64,000 nucleotides of DNA, taken from the NCBI GenBank assembly GCA_016714815.1, contig JADKBZ010000022.1, positions 25,905 through 89,904 on the forward strand. Reading direction: 5' to 3'. The notes below the pieces were generated by a model that saw nothing but the letters and a program-made list of their open reading frames with translations, ran no database searches and had not been told where the DNA came from. Numbering within the stretch: the stretch's first letter is position 1; each line of letters begins with the position of its first letter. Origin of the DNA: Holophagales bacterium (lineage in GTDB: Bacteria > Acidobacteriota > Thermoanaerobaculia > UBA5066). This document shows, in pieces, positions 43,388-51,919 of the stretch. The position numbers were made by a program, and so were the translations under genes.

Positions 43388-43894
43388 TCAGCCCGGCCTC
43401 GCCTTCTCGTGGGCGAGGAGCCACTCCTTGCGCGCGACGCCCCCGGCATACCCGCGAAGGCCGTCCTTGCCGACGACCCTGTGGCACGGCACGAAGACCG
43501 ACACGGGGTTCGCGCCGTTCGCCGAGCCAACGGCCCGCACGGCCAGCGGACGGCCGACGCGGCTCGCGAGCTCGGCGTAGGTAATCGTCGTCCCCTCGGG
43601 GATCGTCCGGAGCGCCGCCCAGACGTCGCGCTGGAAGGGGGTCCCGCCGAGATCGACCGGGACCGCTTCGAGCGCCGCCCTCTCGCCCGCCAGGTAGCGC
43701 CCCAGCGCCGAGGCCGCTCCGGCGGGGTCGCTCGCCTCGTGGGGCTCGAGCGGCCCGAAGCGGGTCTCGAGCCGTGCGAGAAGGCGGGGCGCCGAGTCGG
43801 CGAACCCCGCGGCGACGAGCGCACCGTTCCGGGCGGCGAGCCAGAAAGCTCCGGCGGCGGTTTCCACGGTGGCGGTTTCGAGGAGTGTCTTCAT
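43388..43894 (-). CDS. ogt: Methylated-DNA--protein-cysteine methyltransferase
   Basis: 168 residues from an ATG overlapping the upstream AlkA stop (ATGA). The active-site Cys137 lies in VSVFVPCHRVVGKDG. The preceding helix-turn-helix reads GTTITYAELASRVGRPLAVRAVGSANGANP and the N-terminal ribonuclease-like domain covers ~1-85. It transfers methyl groups from O6-methylguanine or O4-methylthymine to its own Cys. Downstream gene of a two-gene alkylation-repair operon. Confidence 0.95.
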   Translation of the reverse strand: MKTLLETATVETAAGAFWLAARNGALVAAGFADSAPRLLARLETRFGPLEPHEASDPAGAASALGRYLAGERAALEAVPVDLGGTPFQRDVWAALRTIPEGTTITYAELASRVGRPLAVRAVGSANGANPVSVFVPCHRVVGKDGLRGYAGGVARKEWLLAHEKARPG

Positions 43895-45354
43895 GCGGTC
43901 TCCTGGCTGGCGAGCTCGGTCCAGAGGTGGATGAGGGCGTAGGCGCGCCAGGGCCGCCAGGCGCGGGACCGCGCCTCGACGGCAGGGATCGTCGGCAGGG
44001 CGGCTCCCTGGGCGAGCGCCTTGCGGAGGCCGAGATCGCCCGCCGGAAAGGCGTCGGGCTCGCCGAGCGCGCGCAGCGCGATCACCTGGGCCGTCCAGGG
44101 GCCGATCCCCGGGACGGAGGCGAGGCGGGCCTCGGCCTCGTGGAGCGAGGCGGCTGGGCCGAGGTCGATCCGTCCGAGCGCCACCTCGCGCGCGAGGTGG
44201 CGGAGCGTCTCCGCCCGCCGGGAGGTCAGGCCGATGGAGGCGACGTCGGCCTCCGCCAGCTCTTCGGCCCGCGGGAAGAGCAGGGAAAGCCCTTCGCGGG
44301 CCGCCTCCGGGGGAAGGGGGCGCCCGAACTTCGAGGCGAGCCGCGCGGCGAGCGTTCGCGCCGCCTTCACCGATACCTGCTGCCCGAGGATCGTCCGGAC
44401 GGCGGTTTCGAACGGGTCCCAGGCGCCCGGCACGCGCAGGCCGGGGCGGCGCGCGACGAGCGGGGCCAGGAGCGAGTCGGCTGCGAGGTGGGTCGCGATC
44501 GTCCCGGGGTCGGCGTCGAGGTCGAACAGGCGCCCCGCGCGGCGGGAGGCCGTGAGCGCCGCGGCCGGTCCCAGGCCCCAGAGACGGAGCGAGAGCGTGC
44601 CCCGGCTCCCGTCGACCGACGCCTCGACGACGCCGGCCGTTCCCGCAACCTGTGCGGTCCGCCGGTAGACGCCGTTCGATACCACCTCGACGCCGGGAAC
44701 CGCGCGCGTCGCCAGGAACGAGAGGAGGGCGGCGTCGTCGAAAGGGGGGCGAAACGGGAGACTCAGCGAGATCTCCGCCCGCACGGCGGCGGACGGTGCG
44801 GAGCGCCGCAGCTCGGTCGGGGGAGCTCCGAACGCGGAGCGCATCGCCTCGTTGAAGCGCCGGACGCTGGAGTAGCCGGCCGCGAGCGCCACGTCGGACA
44901 TCCGGAGCGTCGAGCCGTCGAGGAGCCTGCGCGCAAAGTGGAGCCGCCTCGTCCGGGAGATGGCGATCGGAGACGCGCCGAGGTGCTCGGCGAAGAGACG
45001 CCGGAGATGCCGCTCGCCGACGCCGAGGCGCGCGGCGAGAGCGCCGAGCGGGGCGTCGTCGGCGAGGCCGGCCTCGATCTGCCGGAGAGCCCGCGCCACG
45101 GTGGACGACGTTCCGGTCCACGCGGGGGTCCCGGGCGCCGTCTCGGGGCGGCAGCGGCGGCAGGCGCGGAAGCCCGCCTCCTCGGCGGCGGCGGCGCATC
45201 GGAAGAAGACGACGTTCCGGGGCTTGGGCAGCGGAGCCGGGCAGCCCGGTCGGCAGTAGATGCCGGTCGACGTCACTCCGGCGTAGAAGCGCCCGGCGAA
45301 ACGGCGGTCTCGGCCGAGGAAGGCGGCGAGGCAGGAATCCCGTTCGATCTCCAC
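43891..45354 (-). CDS. Ada-AlkA fusion: methylphosphotriester-sensing regulator with DNA-3-methyladenine glycosylase
   Basis: 487 residues from GTG 45354; the frame is open 56 codons further, but that part overlaps the divergent promoter and looks non-coding. The Ada zinc domain has Cys34, 38, 65 and 68, the same spacing as Ada Cys38/42/69/72, so Cys34 should accept methyl from phosphotriesters. An AraC-type helix-turn-helix (~85-175: LRRLFAEHLGASPIAI; MSDVALAAGYSSVRRFNEAMR) follows. The AlkA N-domain and HhH-GPD glycosylase (~290-470) have GIGPWTAQVIALRAL and the catalytic Asp in PAGDLGLRKAL. Methylated protein probably activates its own operon and excises alkylated bases. It overlaps ogt by 4 bp. 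Confidence 0.92.
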   Translation of the reverse strand: MEIERDSCLAAFLGRDRRFAGRFYAGVTSTGIYCRPGCPAPLPKPRNVVFFRCAAAAEEAGFRACRRCRPETAPGTPAWTGTSSTVARALRQIEAGLADDAPLGALAARLGVGERHLRRLFAEHLGASPIAISRTRRLHFARRLLDGSTLRMSDVALAAGYSSVRRFNEAMRSAFGAPPTELRRSAPSAAVRAEISLSLPFRPPFDDAALLSFLATRAVPGVEVVSNGVYRRTAQVAGTAGVVEASVDGSRGTLSLRLWGLGPAAALTASRRAGRLFDLDADPGTIATHLAADSLLAPLVARRPGLRVPGAWDPFETAVRTILGQQVSVKAARTLAARLASKFGRPLPPEAAREGLSLLFPRAEELAEADVASIGLTSRRAETLRHLAREVALGRIDLGPAASLHEAEARLASVPGIGPWTAQVIALRALGEPDAFPAGDLGLRKALAQGAALPTIPAVEARSRAWRPWRAYALIHLWTELASQETA

Positions 45355-45460
45355 GCCGGGAGTGATATCCCACTCGGGGCGCCACTGTCTGGCGGTTTTC
45401 GGACGTGGCTGTCGGAGTCTTCCCGGCGGGCGCGGAGTATCGTGTACGGGGAGCGCGAGA

Positions 45461-45931
45461 ATGCCCCGATTGATCCCCCCTCCCGAGAAAGCCCGCTGGC
45501 TCATCCTCGTCGCGGGTCTCACCGCGTCGATTCCCCTCTACGCCGTCGTCGTCTTCGTCCTCGCGTCGTCGGGGGAGGCTCCCGCCGACCCCGCGCCGGC
45601 GGGAATCCGGTACGGCTTCTACGGAGCCGCGTTCGCCCTCGCGCTCCTCGCGCTCGCCGTCGCGCCTCGCGTCAGCACCGACCCCGCGACGGCCCTGTCG
45701 TTCGACGCGTTCCTCAGGCGGACGCTCCTCTCCCTCGCCATCGCCGAAACCTCGGCGATCCTGGGGCTGGTTCTCTTTTTCCTCGGCCGCAACCTCGCCG
45801 ATTTTCTCGTCCTGGCGGGCCTGGCGCTCGCGGGGAGCCTGCTCGGAATCATCCCGCGGGGGCTTCGCTGGTTCCGCCAGCGGGAAGAAGCGCCGCCTGG
45901 CCCAGGCGCCCCGCCGATCTCCCCGGGCTGA
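45461..45931 (+). CDS. Small membrane protein of unknown function
   Basis: 156 residues from the ATG of MPRLIPPPEKARW. Four hydrophobic segments (~15-35, ~48-68, ~88-108, ~113-130) and a Pro-rich polar tail. I do not recognise a family. It is divergent from the Ada-AlkA gene, sharing a ~106-bp control region, but it does not look like a repair protein. Confidence 0.65.
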   Translation: MPRLIPPPEKARWLILVAGLTASIPLYAVVVFVLASSGEAPADPAPAGIRYGFYGAAFALALLALAVAPRVSTDPATALSFDAFLRRTLLSLAIAETSAILGLVLFFLGRNLADFLVLAGLALAGSLLGIIPRGLRWFRQREEAPPGPGAPPISPG

Positions 45932-46024
45932 CGCGGATTCTCCCGCTCCTCCTGCCGGCACGCGGCCCGGGAAGGACGACGGATCCTCTCGACGGCCGGC
46001 CCGGTCTCGCGTAGCGTCCCGGGC

Positions 46025-46444
46025 ATGGCCGTCGACATCGACATCGTCTACACGGGTGACCTCCACTGCGAGGCGACCCACCGCCCCTCCGGAACGAAGC
46101 TCGTCACCGACGCCCCCGTGGACAACGGCGGCCGGGGCGAGGCGTTCTCCCCGACCGACCTCTGCGCCACGTCTCTCGGCGCCTGCCTCGTCACCACGAT
46201 GGCTCTCGTCGCCCAGCGGCACGGCATCGAGCTCGCGGGGACCACCGTCCACGTCGTGAAGGAGATGGTCGCCGACCCGCGCCGGCGGATCGGAGCGCTC
46301 CGGACGATCGTCACGTTCCCGGCAGGCCTGGCGGTTTCCGCCGGCGATCGCGCTCTCCTCGAGGCGACCGCCTGCGCCTGCCCCGTCACGCAGAGCCTCG
46401 GACCGGGGGTCGAGGTGCCGATGGAGTTCCGCTGGCCGGGCTGA
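46025..46444 (+). CDS. OsmC-family protein
   Basis: 139 residues. The two catalytic-type Cys are in LGACLVTTMALVAQRHGI and ATACACPVTQSLGP, and the family pattern FSPTDLCATSLGAC is clear. OsmC/Ohr proteins are thiol-dependent peroxidases for organic hydroperoxides; this short form is closer to OsmC-like than to Ohr. Its stop is 31 bp before repeat copy 2. Confidence 0.92.
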   Translation: MAVDIDIVYTGDLHCEATHRPSGTKLVTDAPVDNGGRGEAFSPTDLCATSLGACLVTTMALVAQRHGIELAGTTVHVVKEMVADPRRRIGALRTIVTFPAGLAVSAGDRALLEATACACPVTQSLGPGVEVPMEFRWPG

Positions 46445-46474
46445 ACCGGGGACCGTCCGGAGGCCGAACCGAAC

Positions 46475-46501
46475 TATATTAGAAAATCAAGACCTGACCC
46501 C
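46475..46501 (+). repeat. 27-nt dispersed repeat, copy 2
   Basis: Contains the 19-nt core AAAATCAAGACCTGACCCC preceded by TATATTAG. On the minus strand it reads GGGGTCAGGTCTTGA and so encodes GVRS plus the TGA stop of the DUF6790-like gene at 46487-46978. Confidence 0.88.
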
Positions 46502-46978
46502 GATGGGGGTGCCGAGGAGAGCCTTCAGGGCGAAGAAGGCCATGAGTGCCGCGAACCAGGCGGTGCCGAGGACGATTCGCCAGAGCTTTTCCGGGGATCT
46601 CTTCCCTTCCCGGACGTACTGGGTGCCGTGCAGGGCGGCCGCCTGCATCAGGTAGATCGCGTAACCGAGGACGGCGAGCGCCTGGGCCTGGGTCCCGAGC
46701 CTTGCGAAGACGGCGAGGAGCCCCATCGCGCCGAAGGCGAGGTTCGCGAAGCCGACCTCCCAGGCCCATTCCGGCCTGTCGGTTTCCCAGCCCAGCCGCC
46801 TGGCGTCGGACTCGTGAAAGAAGAAGTGGCGCACGAACGCCAGGACGCCGACGAGCCCGACCGTCGTCACCGTGACGATCTCGAGCGACAGGCCCGGCTC
46901 CGCGCCGAGGTAGTAAAAGCCCAGGAAGATGCCGACGGCGCCGATGAACATCCCCGAGAGGCCGATCCATCTGCTCAT
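46487..46978 (-). CDS. Four-helix membrane protein, DUF6790-like
   Basis: 163 residues with four hydrophobic helices (~8-28, ~36-52, ~72-92, ~130-150). Motifs include HFFFHESDARRLGW, EWAWEVGFANLAFGAMGLLAV and HGTQY, which fit the DUF6790 group; function unknown. The last four residues (GVRS) and the stop come from the 27-nt repeat. Its ATG overlaps the stop (ATGA) of a 40-codon upstream frame that has no start codon (46975-47097), possibly the tail of a deleted gene. Confidence 0.8.
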   Translation of the reverse strand: MSRWIGLSGMFIGAVGIFLGFYYLGAEPGLSLEIVTVTTVGLVGVLAFVRHFFFHESDARRLGWETDRPEWAWEVGFANLAFGAMGLLAVFARLGTQAQALAVLGYAIYLMQAAALHGTQYVREGKRSPEKLWRIVLGTAWFAALMAFFALKALLGTPIGVRS

Positions 46979-47404
46979 GGTGGCTCACCGCTTTCCGGTC
47001 TGGCGAGAAGGGCCTGAACGGCCTTCTCGAGCTGCTCTCGCCGGCGGGCGGTTTCGAGCGCCGGGGCTTCGTCGATCGCGCGGTCGAGGTCGAGGCGTCA
47101 TCGAGGTTACGCCCGATCGGGGAGACTTCGGGCGGCTCGACGCCGCGCGGTGCACCGAAGGCAGCGCCCGGATACGGGAGAGACCCTCGATCCCGCTCGC
47201 GCGTGTGTCCAGACACGTCTCCGCACGTCTCCGGGCATTCCGCGCGACCGCGGCGCAACGCCGTGAACGACTGGCGGTCCACGATCTGCCCGTGCGCGAG
47301 GGGTGGCATCCCCGTTGCGCTGTCGGGGCTTCGGGACGCGGGGCGGCAACCTCGCTCCGCGCTCGAAGGGGCGCGACGGCCGCAGGAGCCGCAGGGAGAA
47401 CCCG
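46979..47404. other. 426-bp region without an intact gene; possible gene remnant
   Basis: On the minus strand 46975-47097 reads through 40 codons of helical, coding-like sequence (LDLDRAIDEAPALETARR, EQLEKAVQALLARPESG) ending in a TGA that overlaps the next ATG. There is no start codon, and a stop lies just upstream at 47098. The rest (47100-47400) shows no convincing coding frame. The plus-strand ribosome site for the ferritin-like gene (GCAGGGAGAA) lies at its end. Confidence 0.4.
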
Positions 47405-47956
47405 ATGATGATCGACACCGTCCTTCGCAGGCTCGCCGACCTGGAGAGTGCGCTCGCGGAGCTCTACGAGTGGTATTCCGAGGTCCTCTGGGCCGACGCC
47501 GAGGCCGTCTACGTCTATCTCCGGATGTCGAGGGAGGAGAAGGGGCACGTTCGCCTCGTCGACTACCAGCGGAGACTCCTCCAGAAGGACGCATCGCTCT
47601 CGATCGACGTCGAGGTCGACCTGGCGGGCCTCGAGGCGCTGGTGGAGAGGGCGAAGGCGCTGCGTGCGGGCCCTCAGCTCCCGACGGTCGACGAGGCGCT
47701 CCGGGAGACGATCGGGCTCGAGCTGTCCGCCGCCGAGGTTCACTACCGCCACGCCCTGGGGCGGGTGAGGCCGGAGGTCGCCCGCCTCCTCGAGGCCCTT
47801 GGAGAGGAGGACAGGCTCCACCTGGAGCGGATCCAGAACATGGTGAGGCTCCGGCGAGTCGTCGTCCCGCCGCCTCCCGTGACCCGGAGCGCGGCGTACC
47901 GCCCGGGACATTCGCTCCAGTCCACTCTCGTCGAGCTGCGGGCGGATCGGGCGTAA
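47405..47956 (+). CDS. Ferritin-like (rubrerythrin-type) protein
   Basis: 183 residues from ATG 47405 (or the adjacent ATG 47408), behind GCAGGGAGAACCC. The helical sequence contains metal-ligand-like Glu/His patterns: LESALAELYEWYSEVLW, MSREEKGHVRLVDYQRRL and GLELSAAEVHYRHALG ... LGEEDRLHLERI. This resembles the ferritin-like four-helix bundle, so a di-iron or iron-binding role is plausible but not certain. It is convergent with the large kinase gene, with a hairpin between. Confidence 0.7.
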   Translation: MMIDTVLRRLADLESALAELYEWYSEVLWADAEAVYVYLRMSREEKGHVRLVDYQRRLLQKDASLSIDVEVDLAGLEALVERAKALRAGPQLPTVDEALRETIGLELSAAEVHYRHALGRVRPEVARLLEALGEEDRLHLERIQNMVRLRRVVVPPPPVTRSAAYRPGHSLQSTLVELRADRA

Positions 47957-47960
47957 GCGG

Positions 47961-47991
47961 GGGCGGGCCTGCGAAAAGCGCCGGCCCGCCC
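47961..47991. terminator. Bidirectional hairpin between convergent genes
   Basis: A 9-bp stem GGGCGGGCC/GGCCCGCCC with a 13-nt loop lies exactly between the stop of the ferritin-like gene (47956) and that of the kinase gene (47994). No T-tract. Confidence 0.6.
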
Positions 47992-47993
47992 TC

Positions 47994-50900
47994 TCATCCG
48001 GGCCGCTCCCCGCCGGGCTCCCTCCGCGGGAGTCCGTCGGGGGGGATCGCCGGCCAGCCGCGGTCCGGCGTCGCCAGGGGAGGGACCGCCTCGAGCGCCT
48101 CGGCCAGCTTCTCGGCCCACGGCAGGACGCTATCGGGCCGGTCCTCTCGTCTCTTCGCCAAGGCCTTCCCGAGAAGGGTGTCGACCTCGTCCGGCAGCCC
48201 CGGAATCCGCTCCGCCAGGAGCGGCGGGGGACGGTGGAGGACCTCGGTGAAGACGCGCGACAGCTCGGCGTCGCGAACGAGGCGCCGCCCGGAGAGGGAC
48301 TCGTGGAGGATCGTCCCGAGGGCGTAGAGGTCGCTCCTGGCATCGACCGCCTGACCCCTCACCTGCTCGGGCGACATGTAGGTCGGCGTTCCGACGATGA
48401 TCCCGGTCTGGGTGAGCTGACTGTCGGACGCCCGCGACTTGGCGACGCCGAAGTCGAGCACCTTTGCCTGGAAGCGGGCTCCGTCCGGGACGAGGAAGAC
48501 GTTGTCGGGCTTGACGTCGCGGTGGATGACGCCGGCGCGGTGGGCGGCGTCGAGCGCCCCGCCGACGTGGCGGGCGAGCAGGGCGACCTGAGCGGGAGTC
48601 CCCGGGCCGAAAGCGTCGATCACGTCGGCGAGGCTCATCCCGGGGAGGTGCTCCATGACGAGGAAGGCCGAGCCGTCGTCCAGCTCTCCCGTGTCGAAGA
48701 CCGCGACGACGCCGGGGTGGTGGATCTGCGCGACGATCCGCGCCTCCCGCTCGAATCTCAGCCGCGTGCCGGCGTCGCGGAGCCGGTCGGCGCGGATCAG
48801 CTTGAGGACGACGTCGCGCCCGAGCCGCTCGTCGCGGGCGAGGAAGACGGTCCCCATTCCCCCCTCGCCCAGCCAGCGGAGGAGGAGGTAGCGCTCGCCC
48901 GGCCTGAGCGGAAGGAACCGGGACCAGTCGAGCGGGGCGTGGTCGCGCGGGCACTCGCCCACCCTGTCGTCCAGGACGTCCCGGCAGACGGGGCAGACCG
49001 CGGCGAGCCGGAAGCCGATCCGGTGGAGCTCCTCGCGGTGCGCCAGCTGCGAGGCTTCCGACGTCACGAGCCGTTCCCGGAGGGACCGCAGGTCGAGCGC
49101 CGTTCCGAGGTGGCGCGCCAGGCTCGTCAGGACGCGCTTCTGCACGTCGCCCCACGCCGTTCCCGGCCCGTCGACCACGATGACGCCCCGGGGCTCGCCC
49201 GTCATGCCGAGGACCGGCACGACGAGCCCCGACTCCCTCGCGAAGACCCCGCCGTCGCCGAGCGCCTCCCGAAGCTCCTTCCACGCCGGCACCCGCAGGC
49301 TGCACGAGGCGAGCGGGACGAACGAGCCGTCCTCGATCAGCCAGATCCCGATCTCTCTCGCTCCGATGGCGCCGGCCATCTCGCGGGCCACGGAGCGGGC
49401 CCAGGCCGCCGGGTCCTCGAGGACGCCGGAGGTGGTCGACGAGAGCTTCTCGATCTGTTCCTGCGCCCGCAGCAGCTCCTCCGACTTCTGCGTCAGCTCG
49501 ACCGTCCGCTCCTCGACGACCCGTTCGAGCTCTCTCTCGCGGCCCTCCAGGCGGCGGATCCGGACCCGGTGGAGGCCGAAGACCGCGGCGCCCGCGGCGA
49601 GGGCGGCGAGCGAGAGGAACCACCACGTCTGCCAGAAGAACGGCGCGATCGAGAAGGCGAGCGAAGCGCCGGCCTCGTTCCAGATTCCGTCGTCGTTGCA
49701 CGCGGTGACGCGAAACGCGTACCGGCCCGGGCGCAGGTTCGTGTAGGTCGTGGCCCGGCGGTCTCCCGCCTCCACCCAGCCCCGGTCGAATCCCTCGAGG
49801 CGGTAGCGGAAGCGAACCTTTCCGGGGACGACGAGGCTCGTGGCGGTGTAGCGCAGCTCGAGCCGCCCGGCTCCCGGAGCGAGGCGGAGCCCGGCCGGGA
49901 TCGCGGCCGGCCGTCCGTCCACGTGCATCTCCTCGACGAGGACCGTCGGCACGAGGGTGTTCACGGGCAGGTGCGACGGGTCGATCGAAGCGATCCCCCG
50001 GATCGTCGGAAAGAGGAGCCGGCCGTCGCGGGTTTTCAGGCCCGCGGGCGAGCCGCCGTTGCACTCGGCGCTGAGCATCCCGTCGGAGCGCCCGAAGGCC
50101 TGGCTCGTGACGCGGGCCACGCGCCGGTCCGCGAAGCGGTCGAGCTCGTCGCGCGAGACCCGGAAGACCCCGCGGTTGCAGCTCATCCAGAGAGACCCCG
50201 CCCCGTCGTCGAGAATCTGGAAGACCACGTCGTCGAGGAGGCCGTCGGCGCTCGTGATCGCCCGGAGCGTCCCTCCCGAGAGCCGGTTCAGACCTCCGCC
50301 GGAGGTCCCGATCCAGAAGCGTCCCCGCTCGTCCTCGTAGAGCGAGAAGACGCGGGCGCTCGAGAGCCCGTCGGCGGTCTTCCACGACGTGAACTTCCCG
50401 TCCTTCAGCCGACCGAGACCGCCGCCGTCGGTGCCGATCCAGAGGCTGCCGTCCCTTCCCGCCAGGAGGCTCCTCACGGCCGACCCGGCCAGCCCGTCCT
50501 TCGTGGTGAACGACGTGAAGCTCACGTCCCGGTAGCGCGAGAGCCCGCTGACGGTGCCGATCCAGACGTTCCCGTCGCGGTCGTCGCAGATGGCGCGGAC
50601 CCGGTCGTTGACGAGTCCGTCCGCGGTCGTCAGGCGCCGGAGCCGCCCGTGCTCGAGGACGTTCACTCCCGCGCCGTCGCTTCCGATCCAGAGCCTGCCG
50701 GCGCGGTCCTCGTGCAGGGCGAAGACGAGGTCGCTCACGAGGCCGTCGGCCGTCCGGAGCGTCGTCGCCTTTCCGTCCGCGAAGCGCGTCACGCCCCCGC
50801 CCGTCGTCCCGGCCCAGAGCGCGCCGGCGCGGTCCTCGATCACCGCCCTCACGACGTCGTTCCCGAGCCCCTCGCGCGTCGTCAGGTTGGTCAGCTTGCC

Positions 50901-51908
50901 GTCCCGGAGGCGCGCGAGCCCGCCGCCCGACGTCCCGATCCAGAGGCTCCCCTCGCGATCCTCGAAGAGGGAGAGGACGAAGTCGTTCACGAGGCCGTCC
51001 TTCGTGGCGAACGGCTCGAAGCGCCCGTCCCGGTACCGGAAGAGGCCGGCCCCGTCGGTGCCGACCCAGAGGTTTCCGTCCCGGTCGGGGCACAGCGCCC
51101 TCACGAGCGGGCTCGTCAGGCCCTCGGCCGGACCGAAGGCGCGGACCTCGCCGCCCCGAATCCGGTAGAGGCCTCCACCGTCGGTCCCGATCCAGAGGCT
51201 TCCCTCCCGATCGAGGCAGACGGGGCGGACGAACGCCGCCGCCGCGACGGGCCCGAGGCTCTGCGCGGAGAGGACCCCGGCCTCGAGGAACTGGAGTCCG
51301 CCGCCGAACGTCCCGATGGCGAGCCTTCCGCGCGCATCCTCGGCCACGGACCAGACCCGGTCCGAGGCGAGGCCGTCTTTCGCCGTGAGCGCCGAGAAGC
51401 GTCCTTTCTCGAACTTCACGAGGCCGCCGCCCCCCGTGGCGACCCAGACCGCGCCCGCGCGGTCCTCGTGGATCGACCGGATCCGCTCGTTCGTCAGCCC
51501 GTCCTTCTTCGTGAAGAGCTCGAAACGCCCTTTGCGAAGGCGAAGGAGCCCGCCGCCGAAGGTCCCGATCCAGAGGTCTCCCGCGCGGTCCGCGTGGAGC
51601 GCCATGATGAAGTTGTTCCGGATCTCGGGAGTCGTCCGCCGGTCGAAGACGGTGAAGCGGACCCCGTCGAACCGGACGAGTCCCTCCTCGGTCCCGAGCC
51701 AGAGGTAGCCGTCGGGCGTCTGCGCGATGGCGTTCACCGCGTTCTGCGGGAGACCGTCGTCCTGGGTCCAGACGTCGGTGACGTACTGGGTCGTTCGCCT
51801 CGCCGGGTCGAGCGCGAGGGCGGGCCGCACGACGAGGGGCGCGGAGAGGAGCGAGGAGAGGAGGAGGGCGCGGCACGCGGCGCCGAGATCGAACCGTCTC
51901 GCCCTCAC
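47994..51908 (-). CDS. Receptor Ser/Thr protein kinase with two-component-regulator propeller and Y_Y_Y sensor
   Basis: 1304 residues. Signal peptide (~1-32), then ~13 propeller repeats (~45-640; GDLWIGTFGGGLLRLRKG pattern), a Y_Y_Y domain (~670-750), one membrane helix (~755-780) and a coiled coil. Cytoplasmic parts: a GAF-like domain (~828-945), a small Cys motif (CPVCRDVLDD ... CPRDH, ~972-990) and a Hanks kinase (~1003-1275). The kinase has the Gly loop GEGGMGTVFLA, Lys in VVLKLIRAD, HRDVKPDN, DFGVAKS and GTPTYMSPEQ, so it should be active. In Bacteroidota and many others this sensor type is joined to a histidine kinase (hybrid two-component systems). Here it drives a Ser/Thr kinase. It follows two glycosyltransferase genes by 11 bp. 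Ligand unknown, possibly a glycan. Confidence 0.92.
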   Translation of the reverse strand: MRARRFDLGAACRALLLSSLLSAPLVVRPALALDPARRTTQYVTDVWTQDDGLPQNAVNAIAQTPDGYLWLGTEEGLVRFDGVRFTVFDRRTTPEIRNNFIMALHADRAGDLWIGTFGGGLLRLRKGRFELFTKKDGLTNERIRSIHEDRAGAVWVATGGGGLVKFEKGRFSALTAKDGLASDRVWSVAEDARGRLAIGTFGGGLQFLEAGVLSAQSLGPVAAAAFVRPVCLDREGSLWIGTDGGGLYRIRGGEVRAFGPAEGLTSPLVRALCPDRDGNLWVGTDGAGLFRYRDGRFEPFATKDGLVNDFVLSLFEDREGSLWIGTSGGGLARLRDGKLTNLTTREGLGNDVVRAVIEDRAGALWAGTTGGGVTRFADGKATTLRTADGLVSDLVFALHEDRAGRLWIGSDGAGVNVLEHGRLRRLTTADGLVNDRVRAICDDRDGNVWIGTVSGLSRYRDVSFTSFTTKDGLAGSAVRSLLAGRDGSLWIGTDGGGLGRLKDGKFTSWKTADGLSSARVFSLYEDERGRFWIGTSGGGLNRLSGGTLRAITSADGLLDDVVFQILDDGAGSLWMSCNRGVFRVSRDELDRFADRRVARVTSQAFGRSDGMLSAECNGGSPAGLKTRDGRLLFPTIRGIASIDPSHLPVNTLVPTVLVEEMHVDGRPAAIPAGLRLAPGAGRLELRYTATSLVVPGKVRFRYRLEGFDRGWVEAGDRRATTYTNLRPGRYAFRVTACNDDGIWNEAGASLAFSIAPFFWQTWWFLSLAALAAGAAVFGLHRVRIRRLEGRERELERVVEERTVELTQKSEELLRAQEQIEKLSSTTSGVLEDPAAWARSVAREMAGAIGAREIGIWLIEDGSFVPLASCSLRVPAWKELREALGDGGVFARESGLVVPVLGMTGEPRGVIVVDGPGTAWGDVQKRVLTSLARHLGTALDLRSLRERLVTSEASQLAHREELHRIGFRLAAVCPVCRDVLDDRVGECPRDHAPLDWSRFLPLRPGERYLLLRWLGEGGMGTVFLARDERLGRDVVLKLIRADRLRDAGTRLRFEREARIVAQIHHPGVVAVFDTGELDDGSAFLVMEHLPGMSLADVIDAFGPGTPAQVALLARHVGGALDAAHRAGVIHRDVKPDNVFLVPDGARFQAKVLDFGVAKSRASDSQLTQTGIIVGTPTYMSPEQVRGQAVDARSDLYALGTILHESLSGRRLVRDAELSRVFTEVLHRPPPLLAERIPGLPDEVDTLLGKALAKRREDRPDSVLPWAEKLAEALEAVPPLATPDRGWPAIPPDGLPRREPGGERPG

Positions 51909-51919
51909 GGCGGCGGATC

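Noticed and set aside
45355..45522. 56-residue N-terminal extension of the Ada-AlkA protein
   Set aside because: Starting at 45354 gives zinc-ligand spacing and N-terminal distance like Ada, and the extension would fill the divergent promoter region with low-complexity Arg/Pro-rich sequence.
34430..46501. Inverted repeat copies 1 and 2 as ends of a 12-kb composite transposon
   Set aside because: No transposase lies between them, the genes enclosed include lon and other core-type genes, and a third copy lies outside. A dispersed small element is simpler.
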